This document shows, piece after piece, positions 8,997 to 16,882 of a DNA stretch of 41,469 bases. Location: assembly GCA_903924405.1 (NCBI GenBank), contig CAIYBH010000306.1, positions 1 to 41,469 on the forward strand, read 5' to 3'. The DNA is from an uncultured Planctomycetaceae bacterium (lineage in GTDB: Bacteria > Planctomycetota > Planctomycetia > Planctomycetales > Planctomycetaceae). A program made the translations under genes and the position numbers. Position 1 is the first letter of the stretch; the number at the start of each line of letters is the position of its first letter. The notes beneath the pieces are model-generated. The model was not told where the DNA came from, did no database searches, and saw only the letters and a list, made by a program, of their open reading frames with translations.

Positions 8997-10346
8997 TCAA
9001 GCGCGGAAGATCCTTTCCCGGTGGCTGGTCACGTGCTTTGTGGCGTTGCGGGTATCGACGACAAGACTGGAGTGCTGAACAATAAAGTCGTAGTCAAAGG
9101 CAGAATGATCGGTGGAGATCAGCACACAGTCCTGCGAAGCCAGAAACTCGGCGGTCAGCGGGGAACTCTGCATGGCCGGCAGATGATAGTGCCTCATTTT
9201 CGGAAGTGCGGGCACGTGGGGATCACTGTAGGTCAGCACGGCGCCCTGATGCAGCAGCAGTTCCATCAGTTCAAAGGACGGGCTTTCACGAGGGTCATCC
9301 ACATCCTTCTTGTAGGCCATGCCCAGAATACAGATCCGGCTGCCTCGAACAGGCCTGGAACGGTCGTTAAGAAAATCAGCAACCCGACTGACGACATACC
9401 GAGGCATGGAGGTGTTCACTTCGCCGGCGAGTTCGATGAAACGAGTGCTCATGCCCTGCCGACGTGCCAGCCAGCTGAGATAAAAGGGGTCAATGGGAAT
9501 GCAGTGACCACCCAACCCCGGACCCGGGTAGAACGCCTGAAAGCCAAACGGTTTGGTTTTGGCCGCGTCAACAACTTTCCAGATGTCGATGCCCATGCGG
9601 TCGAACAGCATCTTCAGTTCATTCACCAGCGCGATATTCACAGCTCGGTAGGTGTTTTCAAGGATCTTGCAGGCTTCTGCGATTTCGGCATTGTCGACAC
9701 GGACGACCTTAACAATCGCGTGAGCGTACAGTGCACAGGCCAGATCACCGCTGGCATCGTCTGTGCCGCCGACGACTTTAGGAATTCCCGCCGCGGTGTA
9801 ATTCGGATTACCGGGGTCTTCTCGTTCCGGACTGAACGCAGCGAAAAAGTCTCTGCCGCACACCAGCCCGCGAGGATTTTTGTTGAGGATGGGCACCATC
9901 ACATCGCGAGTCGTCGTGGGGTACGTGGTGCTCTCAAGGATAATCAGCTGGCCCGGCCGCAGCACGGCCGCAATGGACCGCGCCGTGGATTCGATATACT
10001 GCAGATCCGGATCCCGCGATTCGTTCAGGGGCGTGGGAACGCAGATCAGCAGCGCGTCGGCTTCGCCAAGTCGAGACATGTCACTGGTCGGGTCCAGCAC
10101 ACCACGCTGTATCCAGTCTGCAATCCGTTCCGAGGGTATGTGTCGAATGTAGCTGCGGCCCTGCTTCAACAGCTCAACCTTTTCGGCATCCACATCAAAA
10201 CCAAGGCACTTCAGGCCGGCATTGGTAAAGGCACTGATCAGTGGCAATCCCACATAGCCGAGGCCGATGATGCCGACGCTGGCAGTTTTGTCGGCAATCT
10301 TTGCGGCCAGTGCGGAAACGAGTTGAGTGGTCGTTGGCTGAGTCAT
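8997..10346 (-). CDS. UDP-N-acetyl-D-glucosamine/mannosamine 6-dehydrogenase (WbpA/WecC type)
   Basis: Four-electron NAD-dependent oxidation of a UDP-N-acetylhexosamine (or UDP-glucose-type sugar) to the uronic acid, a precursor of surface polysaccharides. From the ATG at 10346 the product is 449 residues. The Rossmann motif GIIGLGYVGLPL (about 25-36), LLICVPTPLNE, the substrate segment ILESTTYPTTT, FSPEREDPGN, the central helix with EACKILENTYRAVNIALVNE, and the catalytic Cys282 in GLGGHCIPIDPFYLSW are all present, as is the C-terminal nucleotide domain starting at ICILGMAYKKDVDDPRESP. The PGPGLGGHCIPIDP form is typical of WbpA/WecC rather than UDP-glucose dehydrogenase. No glycosyltransferases or epimerases are nearby, so which polysaccharide it serves is open. 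A longer frame beginning at 10418 has no features. Confidence 0.9.
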   Translation of the reverse strand: MTQPTTTQLVSALAAKIADKTASVGIIGLGYVGLPLISAFTNAGLKCLGFDVDAEKVELLKQGRSYIRHIPSERIADWIQRGVLDPTSDMSRLGEADALLICVPTPLNESRDPDLQYIESTARSIAAVLRPGQLIILESTTYPTTTRDVMVPILNKNPRGLVCGRDFFAAFSPEREDPGNPNYTAAGIPKVVGGTDDASGDLACALYAHAIVKVVRVDNAEIAEACKILENTYRAVNIALVNELKMLFDRMGIDIWKVVDAAKTKPFGFQAFYPGPGLGGHCIPIDPFYLSWLARRQGMSTRFIELAGEVNTSMPRYVVSRVADFLNDRSRPVRGSRICILGMAYKKDVDDPRESPSFELMELLLHQGAVLTYSDPHVPALPKMRHYHLPAMQSSPLTAEFLASQDCVLISTDHSAFDYDFIVQHSSLVVDTRNATKHVTSHRERIFRA

Positions 10347-10843
10347 GTGTGCTGTCAATTCCGGGACCGGGGAATGGCCCCGGCCAACTGTTCCTGTCGG
10401 GTAAACCGCAGAGCGCACCGCGAACGCAGTGTCTGCCGACTGCAGGTATTTCGGCGTCTGCAGTCCATCAATTCAGTACGATCGTGAAGGGGGAATGTTG
10501 CCAGAAAAAATCCCGTGGATTGTGCGGATTCCCGATTGTGCGGGGCCACTTTATGGACATACAGGCCGCAAAACCCGCACAAATGGTCGTGGCAGCACGA
10601 CAGGTCGTCCGCCGGATGAAGGTCTCAAGTGACCCGTGTCCAGCGGAATTCCAGGTGTTTTTGGTTGTGTTCGCCGCGTCGATCCTGCGAGACTATGCGC
10701 AGTGGCCTCGATTTGCTCCCCGGCAGCAGTGGACCGTGCGTGTTGGGGAGGCGCGCAGCGTCCCAGGTCGACTGCCATGTGAGATTGTCAGACTGCTGAA
10801 CTTCCCGCCCTATACCCAACCTTTTCCCACCCGCGTGACCATC
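10347..10843. other. Divergent intergenic region between the UDP-sugar dehydrogenase and the sugar dehydrogenase fusion
   Basis: About 500 bases with promoters expected in both directions. A short direct repeat, GATTGTGCGG, occurs twice within about 30 bases near 10517-10545. Reading frames extending into the region on the plus strand continue into the following gene, but their residues lack any signal peptide or domain pattern before position 10844. No RNA gene is recognised. Confidence 0.35.
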
Positions 10844-13564
10844 ATGCTCCGACTCGTGTTGCCGAGATTGACCGCTGTTGCCCTGCTGATTCTGCTGCGG
10901 CAACCTGTGTCCGCCTATCAGGAATCTGCCGATCCAACGCGGTTTGAAATCACTGAACTGGCACGGGGGCTGGTGCAGCCAATGGAATTGGCAGTCGCGG
11001 CTGACGGGACGATCTATTTCATTGAAATCAGCGGAAAACTCCGATCGATTTCACCTGGGAACTCAGAAATTCACCTTGCGGGTGAGCTTCCAGTGACGAC
11101 GGAGCAGGAGAATGGTCTGATCGGAATGGCGCTGGATCCGAATTTCACAGAGACACAGTGGATCTTTCTGCAGTATTCGCCTCCGGATTATCCGGGTCAG
11201 CACATCAGTCGATTCACGATTGTTGATGGTCAACTGGATCTTTCCTCCGAGAAGTTGTTGCTGAAGTTTGAAGAGCAGCGGAAGGAATGCTGTCATCATG
11301 CGGGTTCACTGCATTTTGGTCCGCGGGGAGAGTTGTTCATTGCGACAGGGGACAACACACATCCCCACGGTGATTCGCAGGGCTACGCACCTATTGACGA
11401 ACGCGCAGAGAAGTCGCCGTGGGATGCTCAGAAGTCGTCTGCAAACACCAACAGCTACAGCGGAAAGATTCTCCGGATTCGGCCAACGCCGGAAGGTGGT
11501 GTGGAGATTCCGGAAGGAAACCTGTTTCCCCCGGATGGTTCACGAGGCCGCCCTGAAATCTATGCCATGGGGTGTCGAAATCCCTGGCGCATGACGGTGG
11601 ATTCGGTCACCGGATTTGTTTACTGGGGCGAAGTTGGTCCGGATGCCGGCAGTGACGGGCCGCGTGGGCCAAGGGGATACGACGAAATCAATCAGGCGCG
11701 GCGGGCCGGGAATTTCGGCTGGCCTTATTTCATCGCCAATAACCAGCCCTACTCTGATTTCGACTATGCCACCGGTGTCACAGGGCAGCCGTATAGTTTG
11801 ACGGGGCCGCTGAATGAGTCTCCGAACAATACGGGTGAACGGCAGCTTCCGCCGCCTGTGTCTGCGCTGTTGTATTATCCGTATGGCGATTCTGCGGAGT
11901 TTCCGGAGCTGGGCAGCGGTGGGCGTTCCGCCTGCGCCGGGCCTGTGTACCACTTCGATTCCGCGCTGGCCTCGCCGGTGAAGTTTCCCGATGCCTACGA
12001 CAAGGCGCTGTTCATTTTTGAATGGACGCGAAACTGGATCAAGGTCGTGCATCTCAACGATCAGTTTGAGGTGGCGAAGATTGAGCCATTCCTTCCGCAG
12101 CAGAAGTTTGTCCGACCCATTGACATGCAGTTCGGCCCGGAGGGGGCTCTGTATCTGCTGGAATACGGCGAAACCTGGGGAGTCAACGCGGACGCTCGTC
12201 TGGTGCGAATTGATTATGTCCGAGGCAACCGTCCGCCGATCGTGGCCGCTTCCGCTGACAATAATATTGGCCGTGAGCCATTGACCGTTCGCTTGTCCGG
12301 CAAGGGGTCGATGGATCGTGATGGCAGTGACACTCTGAGTTATGAGTGGCGCTTGATTGAGACCACGAATCCAGCTGCTGTCAGAACTGTGGCGGAGGGC
12401 GAAGAGGCGGAAATCACGATTGCTGAGCCCGGGATCTACAATGCGGAACTGGTGGTCACTGACTCTCAGGGAGCCAGCCGGTCTGCGTCTGTTCCGATTC
12501 TGGTGGGCAACGATCGTCCGAATCTGCGGTTTGTTAAACCCCAGTCGGGTGACTTTTTTGATGGCCATCAGCCCATCCGTTATGAATTGTTTCTGAAGGA
12601 TACGGAGGATGGGACCAATGACGATGAGGAGATGGATCAGAACGGCGTGAAGCCGATTGACCCAGAAGGTCCGGGACGAGTCAGCGTGAACGCGGTGTTT
12701 GCCAACGGCCCGATTCCTGTGGCAGGTCAGAGTTCACCGGATGTCGATCTGAAGGCGCCGATTGGCTTAAAACGAATGAAGAACAGCGACTGTTTCAATT
12801 GCCATGCTGTGGATCAGAAACGGGTGGGGCCGATGCTGCTGGATATTGCCAACAAGTATCGGGGCGTGGCTGGAGCGCTGGAGGCGTCGGTGCAGCGAGT
12901 CCGGATGGGGTCGACCGGAGTCTGGGGAAAGATTCCGATGATTCCGCATTCGCATCACACTGAGGATGAGCTGAGGGACATGGTGAGCTGGATTTACAGT
13001 CTGGAACCGGGTGGCGTGGTACGAGTCTTTTCGGGATTCGTCGGGGAGATTCCGGTGACTGCGGAAGAGGCCGCCAAGCCGGGGCATTATCGGCTGGAGG
13101 CCGCGTATGCGGATCGTGGGGCCGGAGCGGTACCGTCGCTCAGTTCGACCGCCACCATCTTTCTGCGGCACCGACTGATGGAAGCCGAACAGGCGGATGA
13201 GATTCGCGGGCCACAGATTCTGGGCTCCGGAAATGCCAGTGCAGGCCAGTTTGTCGGGGCCATCAACCACGGGCACCTGCTGTGTTTTCGGGGTGTGGCG
13301 CTGGAGCGGGTTTCCGGAGTCCGATTGAAGATTGCGTCTGCCGGCGCGGGCGGGGCCATTGAGCTGCTGCAGGGAAGTCCCGAGGGCACTGTACTGGGTC
13401 GTGTTGACGTGGAAGTGAATGGCAACTGGGAACAGTTTTACGAGCGGACGGTCGACTTTCCGAATGTGGAGGGCCGGCATGATCTGTGGATTCGCTTTGT
13501 TCATCCCCAGCAGGCCAGCGGACTGATGAACCTTGATTCTGTCGAGTTTCTGCTGAAGGAATGA
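10844..13564 (+). CDS. Secreted PQQ-type glucose/sorbosone dehydrogenase fused to PKD-like, cytochrome c and carbohydrate-binding domains
   Basis: A 906-residue exported oxidoreductase. The ATG at 10844 is followed by a signal peptide (hydrophobic LTAVALLILL, likely cut after VSA near residue 24). Residues about 30-465 are a beta-propeller of the glucose/sorbosone dehydrogenase family (GLVQPMELAVAADGTIYFIE, GLIGMALDPNF, HHAGSLHFGPRGELFIATGD, EIYAMGCRNPWRM, GPEGALYLLEYG). Residues about 466-560 form an immunoglobulin-like PKD domain (GKGSMDRDGSDTLSYEWRL). A monohaem cytochrome c follows, with Cys650-x2-Cys653-His654 (CFNCH) and a probable Met ligand in KIPMIPHSHH. The last about 130 residues resemble a CBM6-type beta-sandwich (HRLMEAEQADEIRGPQILG to MNLDSVEFLL). 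Inference: oxidises a polysaccharide-derived sugar outside the cytoplasm and passes electrons through its own haem. Transcribed divergently from the UDP-sugar dehydrogenase. Confidence 0.9.
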   Translation: MLRLVLPRLTAVALLILLRQPVSAYQESADPTRFEITELARGLVQPMELAVAADGTIYFIEISGKLRSISPGNSEIHLAGELPVTTEQENGLIGMALDPNFTETQWIFLQYSPPDYPGQHISRFTIVDGQLDLSSEKLLLKFEEQRKECCHHAGSLHFGPRGELFIATGDNTHPHGDSQGYAPIDERAEKSPWDAQKSSANTNSYSGKILRIRPTPEGGVEIPEGNLFPPDGSRGRPEIYAMGCRNPWRMTVDSVTGFVYWGEVGPDAGSDGPRGPRGYDEINQARRAGNFGWPYFIANNQPYSDFDYATGVTGQPYSLTGPLNESPNNTGERQLPPPVSALLYYPYGDSAEFPELGSGGRSACAGPVYHFDSALASPVKFPDAYDKALFIFEWTRNWIKVVHLNDQFEVAKIEPFLPQQKFVRPIDMQFGPEGALYLLEYGETWGVNADARLVRIDYVRGNRPPIVAASADNNIGREPLTVRLSGKGSMDRDGSDTLSYEWRLIETTNPAAVRTVAEGEEAEITIAEPGIYNAELVVTDSQGASRSASVPILVGNDRPNLRFVKPQSGDFFDGHQPIRYELFLKDTEDGTNDDEEMDQNGVKPIDPEGPGRVSVNAVFANGPIPVAGQSSPDVDLKAPIGLKRMKNSDCFNCHAVDQKRVGPMLLDIANKYRGVAGALEASVQRVRMGSTGVWGKIPMIPHSHHTEDELRDMVSWIYSLEPGGVVRVFSGFVGEIPVTAEEAAKPGHYRLEAAYADRGAGAVPSLSSTATIFLRHRLMEAEQADEIRGPQILGSGNASAGQFVGAINHGHLLCFRGVALERVSGVRLKIASAGAGGAIELLQGSPEGTVLGRVDVEVNGNWEQFYERTVDFPNVEGRHDLWIRFVHPQQASGLMNLDSVEFLLKE

Positions 13565-13957
13565 TCAAAAGGGGACATTCTACTTTATTGGTTCTGGTGG
13601 TTGATTTCAGAGCTGTGAAGGTGACTCAGGACGTGGGGCTTTGCTGCTGTTTCTGTCGGCTGGAGACGATGACCAGAGGACGTGCAGTGAGTGACGTTGT
13701 GTCGTAGTTCGCTCGATCCGCCTGCGGTTTTCACGGCCACTGACGAGTGGAATCCACTGAGTGGGAATTCGGCGAGGCTGGATGCAAGGCGTTCTAACGA
13801 CGTCACCAAAGTCCATCTGTTTCCGGCGGTCAAAGCTGCAGTGCTGAGGGGTGGGGACAGGCTGGTCCACTGAGGACTCGGCGACACGCCTCGCGGCGGC
13901 GACGGGCGTGGTCATGTGACGACGCGGGCCTTGAGTGATCAGTTCTGCACTGCTGAA
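13565..13957. other. Intergenic region between the sugar dehydrogenase fusion and the Rpn locus
   Basis: About 390 bases between convergent genes. It begins with the AAAAGGGGACA motif described separately. The rest shows no recognisable gene in any frame and no U-tract terminator for either side. Confidence 0.35.
13567..13593 (+). repeat. AAAAGGGGACATTCTACTTT motif, relative of the motif at the window start
   Basis: Two bases after the sugar-dehydrogenase stop codon comes AAAAGGGGACATTCTACTTT followed by ATTGG. It shares the AAAAGGGG-(A/T)-CA head with the minus-strand motif at 1-23. I recall this phrase as a dispersed sequence in planctomycete genomes often near Y1-type transposases; no such gene is present here, so the assignment rests on similarity only. 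Confidence 0.3.
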
Positions 13958-14254
13958 TTATTCCTGCCTGGCTGCAGCGGAATCGTTACGAAGCGGCAAA
14001 CGTAAGCGCAAGCTCTGTTCAAGGTTGATCAGCTGCGGAAGGTCCAGATTTATGAGTTCTTCTATGGGCGCTGGTGACTCACCCAGAAGCTCGTGCAGTA
14101 TCTGGATGCGTCCGGACAACGTTCCTCGCAACATTCCTGCTTCGTGGCCCTCTACGAGACCTTTCTCGTGACCTGCTTCATGGCCCTCTACGCGACCTGC
14201 TTCATGGCCTTCTTCGCGACCCTGTTGCACCCATAATTCTGCAAGTGTTGGCAT
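13958..14254 (-). CDS. Stand-alone Rpn C-terminal domain (98 aa), paralogue of the C-terminus of the neighbouring Rpn nuclease
   Basis: This frame encodes only the part of an Rpn protein that follows the nuclease domain: MPTLAELWVQQGREEGHEAG, then GHEAG-type repeats, then SGRIQILHELLGESP and a leucine-rich helix ending LINLEQSLRLRLPL. It is co-linear with residues 246-342 of the full-length protein encoded just upstream, with one extra 12-residue repeat unit (HEKGLVEGHEAG). The catalytic D and E-x-K residues are absent. It begins with the same ATG context as the internal Met246 of the full-length gene. In E. coli Rpn systems a C-terminal fragment made by internal initiation acts as antitoxin of the nuclease; by analogy this could be a separate antitoxin-like protein, or simply the surviving 3' end of a decayed copy. 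Confidence 0.55.
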   Translation of the reverse strand: MPTLAELWVQQGREEGHEAGRVEGHEAGHEKGLVEGHEAGMLRGTLSGRIQILHELLGESPAPIEELINLDLPQLINLEQSLRLRLPLRNDSAAARQE

Positions 14255-14297
14255 GAGTGTCTTTCTGTGTGTGGAAACTGCTTTTGAGAGTTCCTGC
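14172..14297. repeat. 126-bp perfect direct repeat, copy 1 (Rpn locus)
   Basis: Identical base for base to 14724-14849 (offset 552). It covers 43 bases upstream of the ATG at 14254 and the first 83 coding bases. On both sides the two paralogous copies have diverged by many substitutions and indels. Confidence 0.95.
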
Positions 14298-14440
14298 TGA
14301 AGAGCCCAGGGAGAAGCTCGATCGATTCCACGGACAGGGTGTTCAGCAGCAGCGCCAGCATCTGTTTACAGCTATGGGCCCGCGTCAGACGGACGCTGAA
14401 GACAGCTGTTGAAGCGATTCACGAAGTCTGGCCGCAGTGA
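14255..14440 (-). pseudogene. Degenerate remnant of the nuclease part of a second Rpn gene
   Basis: Homology to the full-length gene continues upstream of the ATG at 14254: the order of blocks equivalent to RLGGIFQRL, LLLNYLVSG and LRQELSKAVSTH can be followed at nucleotide level, but the frame is broken by stops (for example after a RESLQQLSSAS-like stretch) and indels. Homology fades near 14440. No start, no D/E-x-K catalytic segment and no signal for expression remain, so this is the 5' side of a truncated tandem duplicate. Confidence 0.75.
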
Positions 14441-14512
14441 TGCTTTTCTGCTGTGAACTTCTGATTTTGAATCAGGATCGGGGCTTGTGTGCATCGATCA
14501 TGGGGGCTGTTT

Positions 14513-14806
14513 TCACCGACTTTTGGATGTCGGACTTCCGCCGGGTTGCCCACCAGTCGTTTCGCCGGACTGGGCGGGCAAACGCAATTGCGATCGCAAC
14601 CTCTGCTCAAGGTTGATCAGCTGCTGGATGTCCAGATTTCTGAGTTCTTCCTGGGGCGTAGGCGACTGATGAAGACACTCCTGCAGCAGTTGGATGCGTC
14701 CGGATAACGCTCCGCGCAACATTCCTGCTTCATGGCCCTCTACGCGACCTGCTTCATGGCCTTCTTCGCGACCCTGTTGCACCCATAATTCTGCAAGTGT
14801 TGGCAT
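14513..14806 (-). other. Candidate internal translation product of the Rpn gene (97 aa, from Met246)
   Basis: An in-frame ATG at 14806, preceded by AGAAAG and seven bases, would give a 97-residue C-terminal protein almost identical in layout to the 98-residue stand-alone frame at 13958-14254. E. coli rpn genes are known to produce such a short form that inhibits the full nuclease. The identity of the initiation region between the two copies makes internal initiation here plausible, but nothing in the sequence proves it. Confidence 0.4.
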
Positions 14807-15541
14807 GAGTGTCTTTCTGTGTGTGGAAACTGCTTTTGAGAGTTCCTGCCGAAGGATCTCGGGAGAAACCCGGTCGGTTCCACTGACGAGGTAGTTCAGC
14901 AGCAGCATCACAGCATCTGTCTGCTGCCACAAGCCGGCTAAGGACAGTCGCTGAAAAATGCCTCCCAGGCGATCCACGATATCCGACCGCATTATATATT
15001 TAAAGATCATGATGGAGGCACAAAAAAAGGCGTCTCCCCGAAATTCTGAGTCCTCGATCTGGCTGAGATCCATGATTTGCAGCGAAAAATCAGGGATAAA
15101 CGGTTCCAGAGGTGCCGGGACCTGGATCAATTGCCTGAGTGACCGTGGGGCATTCCAGGGGTTGGCTCCGTGGTACACAACGATCGGAATCACACAGCAC
15201 AGCTCCTGGTGATCCCGCAATCGCTGTTCATTGATCTTCAGGATATAACGCAGCACCTGAAACACTGTCAGCCGATCCGCCACGCTTTTGTGCTCAAACA
15301 GCAGGTAAATGGCGGCTTCTGAACCATCTGCAAGACGAGTACGAAACAGCAGATCAGAATGAGCCTGCCGGAGTTGCTCATCAACGAATGACGCGGAGGA
15401 CGGTTCCAGTGTGCTGAGATCCAGACATCGCACCAGATCCGAAGGCAGCGTGGACGTCAGAAAGCTGCGAGCATACTCCTGCTGCCCGAACAGCGTCTTG
15501 AAAAAACCATCATGCGAATTGGATGAAGGAAGGTTTGGCAT
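14513..15541 (-). CDS. Rpn family recombination-promoting nuclease / putative transposase (PD-(D/E)XK)
   Basis: A 342-residue member of the Rpn / transposase_31 (PF04754) family. The N-terminus HDGFFKTLFGQQEYARSFL is the family signature. The PD-(D/E)XK core shows Asp63 (HSDLLF), Glu83 and Lys85 (LLFEHKS), followed by VFQVLRYILKI and CVIPIVVYHG. The C-terminal region (about 246-342) has Glu/Gly/His repeats (EEGHEAGRVEGHEAG) and a leucine-rich helix, typical of the variable oligomerisation tail. Known members are DNA nucleases that raise RecA-independent recombination and, in E. coli, act in phage defence under control of a C-terminal fragment. Met246 here is an in-frame ATG matching the start of the neighbouring stand-alone frame. 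The ATG at 15541 has AGGA immediately upstream. A decayed duplicate follows it on the same strand. Confidence 0.9.
   Translation of the reverse strand: MPNLPSSNSHDGFFKTLFGQQEYARSFLTSTLPSDLVRCLDLSTLEPSSASFVDEQLRQAHSDLLFRTRLADGSEAAIYLLFEHKSVADRLTVFQVLRYILKINEQRLRDHQELCCVIPIVVYHGANPWNAPRSLRQLIQVPAPLEPFIPDFSLQIMDLSQIEDSEFRGDAFFCASIMIFKYIMRSDIVDRLGGIFQRLSLAGLWQQTDAVMLLLNYLVSGTDRVSPEILRQELSKAVSTHRKTLMPTLAELWVQQGREEGHEAGRVEGHEAGMLRGALSGRIQLLQECLHQSPTPQEELRNLDIQQLINLEQRLRSQLRLPAQSGETTGGQPGGSPTSKSR
14724..14849. repeat. 126-bp perfect direct repeat, copy 2 (inside the Rpn gene)
   Basis: Partner of 14172-14297. It lies within the full-length Rpn gene and contains the internal ATG at 14806 with its upstream bases. 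Confidence 0.95.
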
Positions 15542-15664
15542 TCCTGCATGCTAGTGTTAATTAATATCCCATTGTGGGGAAAGCAGTCATACCCTGTGGT
15601 TTGTTCGTTGCAGGAAGGCCTCAAATCCACGAAATCGTCAGCATCATGCACTTTGATCGGATGT

Positions 15665-16003
15665 CTACAGACCTTCATCGTCGCGACTGAGGCGGCACAG
15701 ATCACTGCCCCGTTCAAAGTCCCGACACGCCTGAGGACGCAGGTCATAGTGCCGGCACCTCAAAGTTGTTAGGTCAAGCCAGACGCAGGCCAGCAGGTCA
15801 AAGTGTTCATCTCGCCGGACTCGTTCCCGGATTGGTTCCAGCAGGGCGTCCGGAACGTTCCAGAACGCTTCTTCGCCAGGCTGAAAGGGAGGAATGGGTG
15901 TTCTGCGGCAGCATGCTGCACATTGATCACAGGATTCAATCAGTGGTAAAGCGGGCTGGTTCATGGTGTCCGGCGTTTCTGCTTCCCCGAGGGTCATTTC
16001 CAT
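15665..16003 (-). CDS. YkgJ family cysteine-cluster protein
   Basis: A small cytosolic protein, 112 residues from the ATG at 16003, of the UPF0153/YkgJ family, which coordinates zinc or an Fe-S cluster through a C-x2-C-x2-CC motif. The motif is seen in SCDQCAACCRRTPIP, followed by the second cluster half with ACVWLDL, LRCRHYDLRP and ACRDFERG. The biochemical role of the family is unknown. The start is uncertain: GTG at 16024, ATG at 16003, ATG at 15997 and ATG at 15964 are all in frame and none has a strong ribosome binding site. It follows cutC on the same strand with a gap of about 115 bases. Confidence 0.82.
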   Translation of the reverse strand: MEMTLGEAETPDTMNQPALPLIESCDQCAACCRRTPIPPFQPGEEAFWNVPDALLEPIRERVRRDEHFDLLACVWLDLTTLRCRHYDLRPQACRDFERGSDLCRLSRDDEGL

Positions 16004-16117
16004 CGCCGGAACAGGTGCCGGCACTGCGTTGGTTCGGTGATGTTTGATTGGTTTCGTGGTGCCCGTTGAGTCAAGCTGCCGGGCTTGTCCCGCGATCTGC
16101 TGTTCTGTTAACTGCTG

Positions 16118-16882
16118 TCAACGCCAGGGGGCCAGTTCACGCAGCAAGTCCTTCAGCAGTAACTCCGAGGCAGCGCTGTAACTTGCCGGGCCTTCTCCGG
16201 GAATACCGAAGTGCAGATCGCTGCTGGTGTGCGTGTCGTTGTCGCGGATTTCCCGTACGGCGGAGTGAATCTGCGGGCAGCCCGACTGTTCCAGCACCTG
16301 CCGAACATTGTTGGCTCGAATCCCCCCGCCCGGCAGGATTTCTATTTGCGAACCTGCCTGTTGCTGCAGGCTCGCAAGGGCGTGTGCTCCGTCGGCTGCG
16401 GAACGAAATCCGGCACTGGTCAGGATTCTGTTGAATCCACAGTCGATCAGTTGTTTGAGGGATGTGGAAAAATCGGGAGTCCAGTCGAAGGCTTTGTGAA
16501 AGACCAGTTCTGCATTCGGAAGCAATGCCCGCAACTGACGACAGCGGTCTGTGTCAATTGTTCTGTCCGGTTTCAGAAAACCGATGGCGATTCCGTTGAC
16601 GCCCAGCGCCAGCAGTTGTTCGGCCTCATAGAACATCAGCAGGGCCTCAGAGTCCGAATAGCAGAAGCCACCCTCGCGAGGCCTGATCATGGCGATGACT
16701 GGCCCGGGAAAGATGGCTCTGGACTGCATGGTCAGAGCGAGGGACGGAGTCAGACCGCCGGCGACCATGCCGCAATTCAGTTCAATTCGATCCACGCCAA
16801 GTCGAGTACCAAGCAGAACATCGCCGATTCCACCTGCGCACAGTTCAAGCAGTACGGGTCCGGAAGTGGGGTGTGGGGTCAT
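16118..16882 (-). CDS. cutC: CutC family protein (copper homeostasis, TIM barrel)
   Basis: A 254-residue TIM-barrel protein of the PF03932 family, named CutC from a proposed role in copper tolerance in E. coli that has since been questioned; the true reaction is unknown. Recognisable family blocks are LLELCAGGIGDVLLGTRLGVDRIELNCGM (its core ELC-G and RIELN are the signature), PGPVIAMIRPREGGFCYSDSE, LGVNGIAIGFLKPDRTID, AELVFHKAFDWTPD, GFNRILTSAG and IEILPGGGIRANNV. Length is normal. It is divergent from the esterase gene at 17105, with about 220 bases between them, and upstream of the YkgJ-type Cys-cluster gene, which may be co-transcribed. Confidence 0.93.
   Translation of the reverse strand: MTPHPTSGPVLLELCAGGIGDVLLGTRLGVDRIELNCGMVAGGLTPSLALTMQSRAIFPGPVIAMIRPREGGFCYSDSEALLMFYEAEQLLALGVNGIAIGFLKPDRTIDTDRCRQLRALLPNAELVFHKAFDWTPDFSTSLKQLIDCGFNRILTSAGFRSAADGAHALASLQQQAGSQIEILPGGGIRANNVRQVLEQSGCPQIHSAVREIRDNDTHTSSDLHFGIPGEGPASYSAASELLLKDLLRELAPWR

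Noticed and set aside
8904..10487. A 527-codon plus-strand frame opposite the UDP-sugar dehydrogenase
   Set aside because: It is the antisense shadow of a clearly recognised enzyme with intact motifs; the plus-strand translation has no family-like sequence.
11540..12568. A 342-codon minus-strand frame inside the sugar dehydrogenase fusion
   Set aside because: Antisense of the beta-propeller; arginine-rich composition typical of shadows in G+C-rich DNA.
14152..14240. Short GHEAG-coding repeats considered as a CRISPR-like or minisatellite array
   Set aside because: They are in-frame protein repeats with unit lengths of a few codons and no spacers.
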